DNA of 40,108 nt, from positions 1-40,108 of the forward strand of contig CAJOPH010000065.1 in the NCBI GenBank assembly GCA_905236805.1. Reading direction: 5' to 3'. The notes under the pieces are model-generated. The model was not told the DNA's origin and made no database searches. It saw only the letters and a program-made list of their open reading frames with translations. This stretch comes from an uncultured Eubacterium sp. (GTDB taxonomy: Bacteria > Bacillota > Clostridia > Lachnospirales > Lachnospiraceae). The translations under genes were made by a program, and so were the position numbers. Positions 8,255 to 16,619 of this stretch are shown in pieces. Positions within the stretch are counted from its first letter, which is position 1. The number at the start of each line of letters is the position of its first letter.

Positions 8255-9025
8255 ATGCTTCTGGCAATAGATGTAGGAAACACGAACATTACCTGTGGGA
8301 TATTCGACGGCTCAAAGATGGTGGCCACCTTCCGCATGACGACCAGGCAGGTGCAGACGTCGGATGAGTACGGGATGATACTTTCAAACCTTTTAAGGTC
8401 GAACAAGATTTCGGCGGAATCCATAGACGATATCTGTGTGGCGTCGGTCGTACCGAAGATCATGTACTCACTGGGGAGCGCGCTGATAAAATATTTCAAT
8501 ATCGTGCCGGTCACGGTAGATCACACATTGGAGACGGGAATCAGGCTGGATTTTCCCAATCCCGGACAGGTGGGCGCAGACAGGATAGTGGATGCCGTGG
8601 CGGCCTATGAGCTCTACGGCGGGCCTGTCATAGTCATAGACTTCGGGACGGCTACCACGTACGACATGGTCACGGAGGACGGTGCCTTCATAGGAGGCGT
8701 GACGGCTCCCGGTGTGCAGGGGTCTGCCGCGGCATTGTGGAACCTTGCGGCAAAGCTCCCCGAGGTCGAGATCAAAAAGCCATCGAAGATCCTTGGGAAG
8801 GATACCATATCCTCCATGCAGTCGGGCATAGTATACGGACAGATCGGACAGACCGAGGCCATAATACGAGGAATAAAGGAAGAGATGGGACTGAAGGAAA
8901 TAAAGACGGTGGCGACCGGGGGCATGGGAAACCTCATAGCCAATGAGACAGATTCCATAGACGTCTACAACCAGTCCCTCACCATGTATGGCTTGCAGAT
9001 CATCCACAGCAAGCAAAAAAAATAG
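8255..9025 (+). CDS. coaX: Type III pantothenate kinase
   Basis: Phosphorylates pantothenate in the first step of coenzyme A synthesis, using the ASKHA-fold enzyme that needs a monovalent cation and is insensitive to CoA feedback. The 256 residues match the family. DVGNTN at 6-11 is the phosphate-1 loop, GADRIVDAVAAYE carries the pantothenate-side aspartate, and DFGTATTYD is the second phosphate loop. VTAPGVQGSAAAL and the late ATGGMG motif also fit. dusB follows after 10 bases. Confidence 0.96.
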   Translation: MLLAIDVGNTNITCGIFDGSKMVATFRMTTRQVQTSDEYGMILSNLLRSNKISAESIDDICVASVVPKIMYSLGSALIKYFNIVPVTVDHTLETGIRLDFPNPGQVGADRIVDAVAAYELYGGPVIVIDFGTATTYDMVTEDGAFIGGVTAPGVQGSAAALWNLAAKLPEVEIKKPSKILGKDTISSMQSGIVYGQIGQTEAIIRGIKEEMGLKEIKTVATGGMGNLIANETDSIDVYNQSLTMYGLQIIHSKQKK

Positions 9026-9035
9026 CTTACGAACG

Positions 9036-10004
9036 ATGAAGACACTGAAAATAGGATCCGTGCAGCTGAAAAACAGATACATACTGGCACCCATGGCGGG
9101 CACCACGGACATGGTGTTTAGGAGCATATGTTCATCCTTTGGCGCGGGGATGGTATGTACGGAGATGGTCAGCGCGAAGGCCGTAAGCTACGGGGACAAA
9201 AAATCCCAAGCCCTCATGGAGATATCCCCTGACGAGGCACCTGTTTCCCTTCAGATATTCGGCTCGGATCCTGTCCTTATGGGGGAGGTTGCGGCCGCGA
9301 TAGAAGGTCTGCCTTTTTCGATTTTGGATATCAACATGGGATGCCCCGTAAAAAAAGTCTTTGGCAACGGCGAGGGGTCAGCCCTCATGAAAGATCCTCA
9401 TCTTGCGGCAGATATAGTCAGACAGATCACAAGGCGCATAAAAAAACCCGTCACTGCAAAGATCCGCAGCGGTGTGGACGCCATGCACATAAACGCCGTG
9501 GAAGTCGCAAGGCGCCTGGAGGATGCGGGGGCATCCGCCGTGGCCGTGCACGGAAGGACCAGGGAGCAGCTCTACCGGGGGCAGGCAGATTGGGATGTGA
9601 TAAGGCAGGTGAAGGAGGCCGTGGACATTCCCGTGATAGGATCGGGGGATGTGACAGATCCTCCCTCAGCGGAAAGGATGCTTAGGGAGACGGGCTGCGA
9701 CGGGGTGATGATAGGAAGGGCAGCCCGGGGCAATCCATGGATATTCAAGGACCTTGAAGACTACGAGGAGAAGGGCACATACGGGGGAAGACCCGGCCCT
9801 TCAGGGATAAGGGATATGATACTTTACCATACCCAAAGGCTCATCGAACAAAAGGGCGAGCGCATGGCCATCCTCCAGATGAGGACCCATGCACCGTACT
9901 ATAGCAGGGGGCTTAGCGGGGCGGCCTCCCTTAGGGAAAAGATAAATAACGTAAATACATACGGGGAACTGGAAAAAGTCCTTGCATTTTTCCCCGAAAT
10001 GTGA
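9036..10004 (+). CDS. dusB: tRNA-dihydrouridine synthase (DusB-like)
   Basis: An FMN enzyme that reduces specific uridines in tRNA to dihydrouridine. From the ATG at 9036 it has 322 residues. NRYILAPMAGTTD is the Dus N-terminus, DINMGCPVKKV carries catalytic Cys103, and AVHGRTREQLYRGQADW and GSGDV are TIM-barrel phosphate/FMN loops. MIGRAARGNPWIF is typical of DusB. The ORF track starts at 8988 inside coaX; 9036 is preferred because MKTLKIGSVQLKNR is the normal N-terminus, though no strong Shine-Dalgarno is visible. The 3' end of the gene contains the promoter of the downstream tRNA-Arg. Confidence 0.94.
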   Translation: MKTLKIGSVQLKNRYILAPMAGTTDMVFRSICSSFGAGMVCTEMVSAKAVSYGDKKSQALMEISPDEAPVSLQIFGSDPVLMGEVAAAIEGLPFSILDINMGCPVKKVFGNGEGSALMKDPHLAADIVRQITRRIKKPVTAKIRSGVDAMHINAVEVARRLEDAGASAVAVHGRTREQLYRGQADWDVIRQVKEAVDIPVIGSGDVTDPPSAERMLRETGCDGVMIGRAARGNPWIFKDLEDYEEKGTYGGRPGPSGIRDMILYHTQRLIEQKGERMAILQMRTHAPYYSRGLSGAASLREKINNVNTYGELEKVLAFFPEM

Positions 10005-10010
10005 TAGAAT
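9982..10010 (+). promoter_or_regulatory. Sigma-A promoter for tRNA-Arg
   Basis: TTGCAT, a 17-base spacer and TAGAAT. The promoter overlaps the 3' end and stop of dusB. The expected start near 10017 opens onto a hairpin with arms GTGTGGC (10019-10025) and GCCACAC (10043-10049), just upstream of the tRNA. Confidence 0.75.
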
Positions 10011-10062
10011 ACTTATCTGTGTGGCTTTGACGGCAAAAGGACGCCACACCGGATGAAGACAT

Positions 10063-10134
10063 GTTCCCCTAGTTAAACGGATATAATAAGCGCCTCCTAA
10101 GCGCTAGTTGTGGGTTCGATTCCCGCGGGGAACG
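10063..10134 (+). tRNA. tRNA-Arg (anticodon CCT)
   Basis: The 72-base cloverleaf has all parts. Acceptor GTTCCCC pairs with GGGGAAC, followed by discriminator G. The D arm is GTTA/TAAT with a GG loop. The anticodon arm is AGCGC-CTCCTAA-GCGCT, giving anticodon CCT at 10096-10098, and the T arm is GTGGG-TTCGATT-CCCGC. CCA is not encoded. The tRNA reads AGG, the arginine codon that dominates in this window. Confidence 0.97.
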
Positions 10135-10154
10135 TTTATGGTAATGAGCAAAGA

Positions 10155-10193
10155 GTCACGGGCGCGCCGCCGAGGGTGCGTCTGTGGCTTTTT
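10155..10193 (+). terminator. Intrinsic terminator after tRNA-Arg
   Basis: A long GC-rich stem (GTCAC/GTGGC continuing through GGGCGC/GCGTCT and GCC/GGT, with a few G-U pairs) has a 6-base loop and is followed by TTTTT. It separates the tRNA from the hybrid kinase. Confidence 0.88.
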
Positions 10194-10254
10194 CGCATAT
10201 AAGGAAAACAGCCGCTTTGCGGCACGCGCATAGGGCACTTGCGGGGTGACAGAC

Positions 10255-13200
10255 ATGGTTCAAAGGACATTTCTCATAGAAAACGATGAAGAATTTAACG
10301 CGATGCTGGAGAGCATATCACGGGATGACGCATGCAAAAGCGCGTCGTCAAGTCTCCTTGTGGCGTGTATCAATGACTGGGACCAAAGAGCGATAAAGGA
10401 GCATATCGCAAGGATATGCGCTAATGTTCCTGACCTCAAGGTGGCAGGCACTACCCACTATCAGGGACAGTGGGACTGGGGAAAGTCGAAAGAAAGATCC
10501 GCGTCCTTTAGTTTCGTTTTTTTTGATGAGGCAGATGCCCATGTGCATAGGATAGATGTGTCGGGCATGTCGGGCAAGGAAGCCGGAAGCAGATACCGTA
10601 AGGTCATCATGGGAATGGAGGATGTAAAGGGCGTTATGGTGTTTGTCTCCGGCACCTTTTTGCTGTTGGAGGATTTTTTCGGGGAGCTGGAAGATTTATC
10701 CATACCCTTTGTGGGAGCAAGGTCTGCCGCAAGGATAGAAGAGAAGATTCCGGATGACGGCGGATTTGAAGCCTATGTGATAGATGAAGAAGGTCCCCAT
10801 AAGAATTCGATCCTCCTTGCCGCCTTCTGCGGGAAGAATCTCCATGTGCATGCGGGCTACAGCTTCGGATGGTCTCCCATAGGGCGCAAGATGGAGGTGA
10901 CCCGTGCCTCAAACCCCGTTTTTATCGAGGAAATAGACAATCAGCCCGCAATAAAAATATTTGAAAAATACCTGAGGCTAAGGCCTTCGCAGATACATAT
11001 AGAAAACACATGTGAATTTCCCTTCCAGACCGAGCGAAAGGGGATGGTGGTGGGCAGGGTGTGCATGGCATCTTTGGAAAACGGGGTCGTATTTCTCTCG
11101 GGACCTTTGTACGAAGGGGAAAAGATCCGCTTCACATACGGAAACCACAGCGCCATATTTATGGATGCGGAGGAAAAAAGAAATGAAGTGGCTATGTTTG
11201 AGCCACAGGCCATCTTTCTTTCATGCTGCATGAACAGGATAGTGTACCTGGGGGATGAAGAGCAGCTGGAAATAGACCTTTTTAAGGATGTGTCGGATAC
11301 TTTGATGACCTTCCACGGGGCATCGGAAATCCTGATGATGGACGGCTCTGGGTCAGAATTAAATAGTGCGCTCTTGTCATTTTCGCTCCGGGAAGGTGAA
11401 AAGACCGGGAAGCAATACCACCTAAACAGCTTTAGGGACACAATAAAAAGCCTGTCCGACACGGAGGGCGATAATATCCCCATCCTGAACAGGCTGTTGG
11501 TGTTCCTTAGCGCAATGACGGGGGAGCTCGAGGAAGCCGCGGAGGCGGCAAATGTCGCAAACAGGGCAAAGACAGCCTTTTTGTCCAATATGTCCCATGA
11601 AATAAGGACTCCCATCAATGCGGTCCTTGGCCTGGACGAGATGATACTAAAGACCACGAAGGAAGAGGATACCAGGCGTTATGCGGCAGACATCCAAAGC
11701 AGCGGCAAGACGTTGCTTTCCCTGATAAATGATATCCTGGACACATCCAGGATGGAGTCGGGGCGCATGGAACTCATTGAGGAAGAGTATGACCTCTCAT
11801 CCATGATCAACGACCTGGCAAACATGATCATGGTAAAATCAAAAGAAAAGGGACTAAGGTTTACCGTGGCGGCAGACCCCAATCTTCCCACCATCCTCTG
11901 CGGGGATGAGAACAGGGTGAAGCAGTGCGTGCTAAATATCCTGACCAATGCCGTTAAATACACGAAGGAAGGGAGCGTCACCATGAAGGTCTCCTTCGAA
12001 CGCAAGAGCGAAGACACAATACTTCTTACCTTCCATGTGAAAGATACGGGCATAGGCATAAAGGAAGAAGACATCCCGAGGCTTACGAAGCCATTCGAAA
12101 GGATAGAGGAGGAAAGAAACAGAAACATCGAAGGTACGGGGCTGGGGATGAGCATAGTCACGCAGCTCCTTGACCTTATGGGATCAAGACTGGAGCTGGA
12201 GAGCGTATATGGCGTGGGGTCGGATTTTCATTTCACCATAGAGCAGAAGGTGGTAAGGGACGATCCCATAGGGAATTTTTCGAAAAGTTACCAGAACTAC
12301 ATCAGGGAAAGCACGAAATACAAAGAAAGCTTCCGGGCACCCTCCGCAAAGATCCTCGCGGTGGACGACACGAAGGTAAACCTCGTCGTCCTGAAAGGTC
12401 TTTTGAAGGAAACCCAAATGGAGATAACGACCGCCTCTTCCGGTGCCGAGGCTCTTGAGGCCGTAAAGAAGGAAGGCTTTGACATCATCTTCTTGGACCA
12501 GAGGATGCCCGGGATGGATGGGATACAGACGCTGGAAAAAATGAGGCAGCTGGAAAACAACCTATCATCGGGGGCTCCCGTCATCATGCTGACGGCCACG
12601 GCGCAGCTGGGGGCCAGGGAAGAGTTTCTAAGGAAGGGCTTTACGGACTACCTTTCAAAGCCCATAGACAGCACGAAGTTAAAGAGGATGGTAAGGCACT
12701 ACCTTCCCCCGGAGAAGGTGATTTTGGAAGGGGAAGAAGGCCGATCCGGGGGAGGTGCCGCAAATGAAAGTGTCCCATCCAAATATGAATCAGACTTCTT
12801 AAACCATATGGCCTCGGTAGAAGGCGTGGATGTGGATATGGGCATAGAAAACTGCGTGGATGAAGACATCTATATGGATGCGGTAAAGAGCTTTGTGAGT
12901 GCCCACGAAAAAAACATAAAAGACCTTGAGACATTCAAGGAACAAAAAGACCTTAAAAATTATACCATTTTGGTTCACGGGATAAAGAGCTCATCGAGGC
13001 TCATAGGGGCAGCAGGGCTCTCGGATCTCTCAAGGAACCTCGAAGACTGGGGAAACCTCAAAGAAACAAAGGAATTAGAAGCATATACCCCAGGCTTCAT
13101 AGAAAAATACAATAAGATAACTAAAGACCTCAAGGCCGCGCTTGAGGAAGCGGAAAACGAAAAAGATAAAGAAGGAAAGCCCCATCCCCCGATAGGAAAA

Positions 13201-13386
13201 GGGCGCCTGGAGGAGGGATACGCGGCCATAAAAGAGTTTGTGGACGGGTTTGACTTTGACTCTGCCAAGGACGTATATGACATGCTGTCGGAATACACGA
13301 TACCAAAGGACGAAGAGGAAAGATTCAAAAAAACGGGAGACCTTTTGTACAGGGTGGACGGGGAAGGGATACGGAATCTTCTGTGA
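10255..13386 (+). CDS. Hybrid sensor histidine kinase with FIST sensor, receiver and HPt domains
   Basis: A soluble-looking 1043-residue multidomain phosphorelay protein. Residues 1 to about 390 resemble FIST_N and FIST_C domains (start LLVACINDWDQRAIKEHI; later MVVGRVCMASLENGVVFL), a presumed small-ligand sensor. A coiled segment leads to HisKA with SNMSHEIRTP (His448). The HATPase has NILTNAVKYTK, DTGIGI and GTGLGMSI. The receiver has VDDTKVN and phospho-acceptor Asp748 in FLDQRMPGMDG, and the HPt has His908 in VHGIKSSSR. The ATG at 10255 follows GGGG at 8 bases; GTG at 10246 is the alternative. No transmembrane helix or output regulator is nearby, so the final phosphate acceptor is unknown. 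It ends 20 bases before the convergent trpG. Confidence 0.93.
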   Translation: MVQRTFLIENDEEFNAMLESISRDDACKSASSSLLVACINDWDQRAIKEHIARICANVPDLKVAGTTHYQGQWDWGKSKERSASFSFVFFDEADAHVHRIDVSGMSGKEAGSRYRKVIMGMEDVKGVMVFVSGTFLLLEDFFGELEDLSIPFVGARSAARIEEKIPDDGGFEAYVIDEEGPHKNSILLAAFCGKNLHVHAGYSFGWSPIGRKMEVTRASNPVFIEEIDNQPAIKIFEKYLRLRPSQIHIENTCEFPFQTERKGMVVGRVCMASLENGVVFLSGPLYEGEKIRFTYGNHSAIFMDAEEKRNEVAMFEPQAIFLSCCMNRIVYLGDEEQLEIDLFKDVSDTLMTFHGASEILMMDGSGSELNSALLSFSLREGEKTGKQYHLNSFRDTIKSLSDTEGDNIPILNRLLVFLSAMTGELEEAAEAANVANRAKTAFLSNMSHEIRTPINAVLGLDEMILKTTKEEDTRRYAADIQSSGKTLLSLINDILDTSRMESGRMELIEEEYDLSSMINDLANMIMVKSKEKGLRFTVAADPNLPTILCGDENRVKQCVLNILTNAVKYTKEGSVTMKVSFERKSEDTILLTFHVKDTGIGIKEEDIPRLTKPFERIEEERNRNIEGTGLGMSIVTQLLDLMGSRLELESVYGVGSDFHFTIEQKVVRDDPIGNFSKSYQNYIRESTKYKESFRAPSAKILAVDDTKVNLVVLKGLLKETQMEITTASSGAEALEAVKKEGFDIIFLDQRMPGMDGIQTLEKMRQLENNLSSGAPVIMLTATAQLGAREEFLRKGFTDYLSKPIDSTKLKRMVRHYLPPEKVILEGEEGRSGGGAANESVPSKYESDFLNHMASVEGVDVDMGIENCVDEDIYMDAVKSFVSAHEKNIKDLETFKEQKDLKNYTILVHGIKSSSRLIGAAGLSDLSRNLEDWGNLKETKELEAYTPGFIEKYNKITKDLKAALEEAENEKDKEGKPHPPIGKGRLEEGYAAIKEFVDGFDFDSAKDVYDMLSEYTIPKDEEERFKKTGDLLYRVDGEGIRNLL

Positions 13387-13406
13387 TCTGCCATTTGCGG
13401 CCGGTC

Positions 13407-13973
13407 CTATATCTCGCAGAAGGCCCGCACCATCGTCATCCCTGAGGGAGTCATGATGGATTCCGGGTGAAACTGCACCCCGAACACGGGGTAGGCGGTA
13501 TGCTGAACGGCCATGATGTCTCCCTCCGCGGTCTTCGCCGTGACCTTAAGGCACTCAGGGACAGAACCTTCGTCCACGGCCAGGGAATGGTACCTGGCGA
13601 CGGGGGCGTGCCTGGGGCAGTCCTTAAACAGGGGGCAGTCCGTATCGAACGTACATTCGGACTGCTTCCCGTGCATCAGCTTCCCCGCATGAACTATCCT
13701 TCCGCCGTACGCCTCGCAGATGGCCTGGTGACCCAGGCATACGCCCAGTATGGGGATTTTTGGACCAAGTTCTTTTACGATGTCTATGATGATCCCGGCA
13801 TCGGAGGGCCTTCCGGGGCCGGGAGAAAGGATGATCCTTTCGGGATCAAGGGAAAAAATCTCATCTACGGACAGCTCATCGTTCCTTATCACTTTGATGT
13901 CCGTATCTATCTCACCTACGTATTGGAAAAGGTTGTATGAAAAGCTGTCGTAATTGTCCACCAATAGTATCAT
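13407..13973 (-). CDS. trpG: Anthranilate synthase component II (glutamine amidotransferase)
   Basis: Supplies ammonia from glutamine to TrpE for anthranilate synthesis. The 188 residues form one class I GATase domain. VDNYDSFSYNL is the signature N-terminus, SPGPGRPSDAG the oxyanion region, and GVCLGHQ carries nucleophile Cys79. QFHPES near the end gives the catalytic His and Glu. It could also serve p-aminobenzoate synthesis, as some Gram-positive GATases do. Its start overlaps the trpE stop by four bases (ATGA), which points to coupled translation. The 3' end faces the hybrid kinase with no visible terminator in the 20-base gap. Confidence 0.95.
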   Translation of the reverse strand: MILLVDNYDSFSYNLFQYVGEIDTDIKVIRNDELSVDEIFSLDPERIILSPGPGRPSDAGIIIDIVKELGPKIPILGVCLGHQAICEAYGGRIVHAGKLMHGKQSECTFDTDCPLFKDCPRHAPVARYHSLAVDEGSVPECLKVTAKTAEGDIMAVQHTAYPVFGVQFHPESIMTPSGMTMVRAFCEI

Positions 13974-15433
13974 TCCATGTCCTCCGCTATGTTTAATGCG
14001 GTAAGGGAGGCCTTTGCCTTGTTAAGGCTCTCCTCAAACTCCTTTTCGGGATCGGAATCCGCCACTATCCCCGCGCCCGACCTTACGAATACCTTTCCGT
14101 TTTTCTTGTAGGCTATCCTTATCGCTATACAGGTATCCATGTTTCCGGTAAAGTCGATGTATCCTATGGCGCCCCCGTATATGCCCCTTTTGTTGTCCTC
14201 GAGCTGCGCTATCAGCTGGCAGGCCCTTATCTTGGGGGCTCCCGACAAAGTCCCCGCGGGAAGGACCGCCTCTATGGCATCCAGGGCATCCTTGTCATCG
14301 CGTATCTGTCCCCTCACGGTGGAGCCTATGTGCATCACGTGGGAGTAATAAAGGATCTCGTGAAATTTTTCCACCTGAACGCTCCCGAAGGCAGATACCT
14401 TCCCCAGGTCGTTTCTTCCCAGGTCCACGAGCATATTGTGCTCCGCAATCTCCTTCTCATCAGCCAGAAGCTCCTCTGAAAGCCTTTTGTCCTCTGACTC
14501 ATCTGCCCCCCGGGGACGGGTGCCCGCCAGGGGAAAGGTATGAAGCACACCGTCCTCCAGCTTTACCAGGGTCTCCGGGGATGCCCCCGCCACCTCCACG
14601 TCGGTCCCCGAAAAATAAAACATATAGGGCGAAGGGTTAATGGTGCGAAGCACCCTGTAGGTATTTAGAAGGCTTCCCTCGAAGGGGGCGCAAAGCCTGT
14701 TGGAAAGGACTATCTGGAAGATGTCGCCCTCCCGTATGTATTCCTTGGCCTTTTCGACCATGCCGCAGTACTCATCCCTGTCAAACAGGGGCGTAACCTC
14801 CCCCAGAAGGCGGCTTTTTGGCTCCTGCTTTTTTTTGCCGGATTTAAGCAGGTCGTACATTTGTTCTATCTGGAGCCTTGCCTTGTTGTAGCCCACCTCC
14901 GGATCCGAAAGGGACATGTTTGCCACCAGGATGATCTTTTGCCTCATGTTGTCAAAGACGATGACCTTGTCAAAAAGCATGAGGTCCAGGTCCTTAAAAC
15001 CCTCCGAGTCCTTTACGTCGCGGTGGGCCGCGGGCTCATAGTAGCCCAGGTAGTCATAAGAAAAATACCCGACCAGGCCCCCCGTAAAGGAAGGCAGGTT
15101 CTTCATCCGGGGGCTTTTGTACTTGGAAAGAATGCCCCGCAGCTGCCCGGAAGGGTCATCGGTTTCCACCTCGACGGATCCTATCTTCATCTTTCCCTTT
15201 TCGATGGTGATGTCCATTACGGGGTCGTACCCCAGGAAGGTGTACCTGCCCCATTTGTCATCCGCCATTGCCGACTCCAGCATGAAACAGTGCACGGATA
15301 CGTTCTTCAATATCCGCATCGCCTCTATGGGCGTTATGAAATCCGAGAGGATCTCGCAGGAAAGGGGAAGGACATCATATTCGCCGGATGACGCTATTTC
15401 CCTTACCCGGTCCATTTCAGGAAAAATCTTCAT
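13970..15433 (-). CDS. trpE: Anthranilate synthase component I
   Basis: Converts chorismate plus ammonia to anthranilate, the first committed step of tryptophan synthesis. The 487 residues are of normal length. The chorismate-binding core is clear: GDIFQIVLSNR, PSPYMFYFSG, the AGTRPRG loop, EHNMLVDLGRNDLG and the GTLSGAPKIRA signature. An N-terminal LLES-type feedback motif is seen as MLESAM near residue 50, so tryptophan inhibition is plausible. GAGGAG precedes the ATG. It is transcribed from a near-consensus promoter at 15470-15498, back to back with the trpD operon promoter. The leader is only about 30 bases, too short for classical attenuation or a T-box. Confidence 0.96.
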   Translation of the reverse strand: MKIFPEMDRVREIASSGEYDVLPLSCEILSDFITPIEAMRILKNVSVHCFMLESAMADDKWGRYTFLGYDPVMDITIEKGKMKIGSVEVETDDPSGQLRGILSKYKSPRMKNLPSFTGGLVGYFSYDYLGYYEPAAHRDVKDSEGFKDLDLMLFDKVIVFDNMRQKIILVANMSLSDPEVGYNKARLQIEQMYDLLKSGKKKQEPKSRLLGEVTPLFDRDEYCGMVEKAKEYIREGDIFQIVLSNRLCAPFEGSLLNTYRVLRTINPSPYMFYFSGTDVEVAGASPETLVKLEDGVLHTFPLAGTRPRGADESEDKRLSEELLADEKEIAEHNMLVDLGRNDLGKVSAFGSVQVEKFHEILYYSHVMHIGSTVRGQIRDDKDALDAIEAVLPAGTLSGAPKIRACQLIAQLEDNKRGIYGGAIGYIDFTGNMDTCIAIRIAYKKNGKVFVRSGAGIVADSDPEKEFEESLNKAKASLTALNIAEDME

Positions 15434-15469
15434 ATCGTCTCCTCGTGTAAAAGTGATAACAGTGGCATA

Positions 15470-15498
15470 ATTATATCATAAAACTAACATGAATTCAA
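15470..15498 (-). promoter_or_regulatory. trpEG promoter
   Basis: On the minus strand, TTGAAT (plus 15493-15498), a 17-base spacer and a perfect TATAAT (plus 15470-15475). Its -35 is only 10 bases from the -35 of the divergent trpD promoter. Confidence 0.8.
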
Positions 15499-15508
15499 CA
15501 GGGAACTA

Positions 15509-15538
15509 TTGACAATCACCGCATTATTGATGTATCAT
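15509..15538 (+). promoter_or_regulatory. trpDC-dapL-metG operon promoter
   Basis: A perfect TTGACA (15509-15514), an 18-base spacer and TATCAT (15533-15538), about 45 bases before the trpD start. It faces away from the trpEG promoter. Confidence 0.75.
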
Positions 15539-15573
15539 AAGAAGATATATTGTAAAGAAATAAGGATGATACA
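15531..15573. repeat. 8-bp inverted repeat around the trpD transcription start
   Basis: TGTATCAT (15531-15538) and ATGATACA (15566-15573) are perfect inverted copies 27 bases apart. The first contains the trpD -10. A further TATCATAA at 15474-15481 overlaps the trpEG -10. The three copies could be operator sites for one regulator. Confidence 0.45.
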
Positions 15574-15587
15574 AAAGGAGCAAAACG

Positions 15588-16616
15588 ATGATAAAAGAAG
15601 CGATCGTAAAAATCGTAAACAAGGAAGACCTTACCTACGATGAGGCCTACGCCGTGGTGAGCGAGATCATGGGAGGGGAGACCTCCCCCACGCAAAACGC
15701 CGCGTTTCTGGCGGCACTTTCCACCAAGAGCGCCAGGGCAGAGACCACGGATGAGATAGCCGGATGCGCCGCGGCCATGAGGGAGAAGGCCACGATAGTA
15801 GATACCGGGATGGATGTATTCGACATAGTGGGCACGGGAGGGGACAATGCGAGCTCCTTTAATATCTCTACCACCTCGGGGCTCGTGGCCGCGGCCGGTG
15901 GAATGAAGGTGGCCAAGCACGGAAACCGCGCCGCCTCTTCCAAGTGCGGTACGGCCGACTGCCTGGAGGCTCTGGGGGTAAATATCCGTCAGAGCCCCGC
16001 AAGGTGCGTGGAGCTTTTGAATGAAGTGGGGATGTGCTTCTTTTTCGCGCAGGAATATCATACATCCATGAAGTACGTGGGGGCGATAAGGAAGGAGCTG
16101 GGATTTAGGACCGTGTTCAATATACTGGGACCCCTCACCAATCCCTCAAAGCCAAAGATGCAGCTTCTTGGGGTATACGATGAGTACCTGGTGGGGCCTT
16201 TGGCGCAGGTTTTGATAAACCTCGGCGTGGAAAGGGGCATGGTGGTCTATGGGAAAGATAAGCTGGATGAAATATCCTTAAGCTCCGATACCGCTGTCAG
16301 CGAGATAAGGAACGGATGGTACAAGCAATATACCATAAGACCCGAGGACTTCGGGATGAAGAGGTGCTCGAAGGATGACCTTAAGGGCGGCACCCCGGAT
16401 GAAAACGCAAAGATCACCCGAAACATCCTGGATGGGGAAAAAGGCCCAAAGAGGGACGCCGTGCTCCTTAACGCGGGAGCCGGTCTTTACATCGGAGGAA
16501 AGGCACCGTCCATGAAGGAAGGAGTCGATATGGCAGCAGGGCTTATAGATTCTGGAGAGGCGAAAAAGACGCTCGATAAGCTGATAGAGGTCTCAAACAG
16601 GCCCGACGGTGAATAG
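15588..16616 (+). CDS. trpD: Anthranilate phosphoribosyltransferase
   Basis: Couples anthranilate to phosphoribosyl pyrophosphate, the second step of tryptophan synthesis. The 342 residues match the stand-alone enzyme. [16 protein letters not shown] is the PRPP-binding glycine loop, [21 protein letters not shown] the anthranilate/PRPP region, and [11 protein letters not shown] the conserved middle segment. AAAAGGAG precedes the ATG. It heads a run of seven genes with small gaps or overlaps, trpC beginning 3 bases after its stop. It is separated from trpEG, which runs divergently. Confidence 0.96.
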   Translation: MIKEAIVKIVNKEDLTYDEAYAVVSEIMGGETSPTQNAAFLAALSTKSARAETTDEIAGCAAAMREKATIVDTGMDVFDIVGTGGDNASSFNISTTSGLVAAAGGMKVAKHGNRAASSKCGTADCLEALGVNIRQSPARCVELLNEVGMCFFFAQEYHTSMKYVGAIRKELGFRTVFNILGPLTNPSKPKMQLLGVYDEYLVGPLAQVLINLGVERGMVVYGKDKLDEISLSSDTAVSEIRNGWYKQYTIRPEDFGMKRCSKDDLKGGTPDENAKITRNILDGEKGPKRDAVLLNAGAGLYIGGKAPSMKEGVDMAAGLIDSGEAKKTLDKLIEVSNRPDGE

Positions 16617-16619
16617 GTC

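Noticed and set aside
10211-10223. Hairpin GCCGC-TTT-GCGGC upstream of the hybrid kinase
   Set aside because: Only 5 bp, with no T-run and no clear role; could be chance in a GC-rich stretch.
10063-10260. Integrated element at tRNA-Arg
   Set aside because: No integrase, no repeat of the tRNA 3' end and no foreign gene cargo; the tRNA is followed by its own terminator and a normal gene.
15433-15600. T-box or leader-peptide attenuator for trp genes
   Set aside because: Leaders are about 30 and 45 bases, with no T-box sequence, tryptophan-codon run or terminator.
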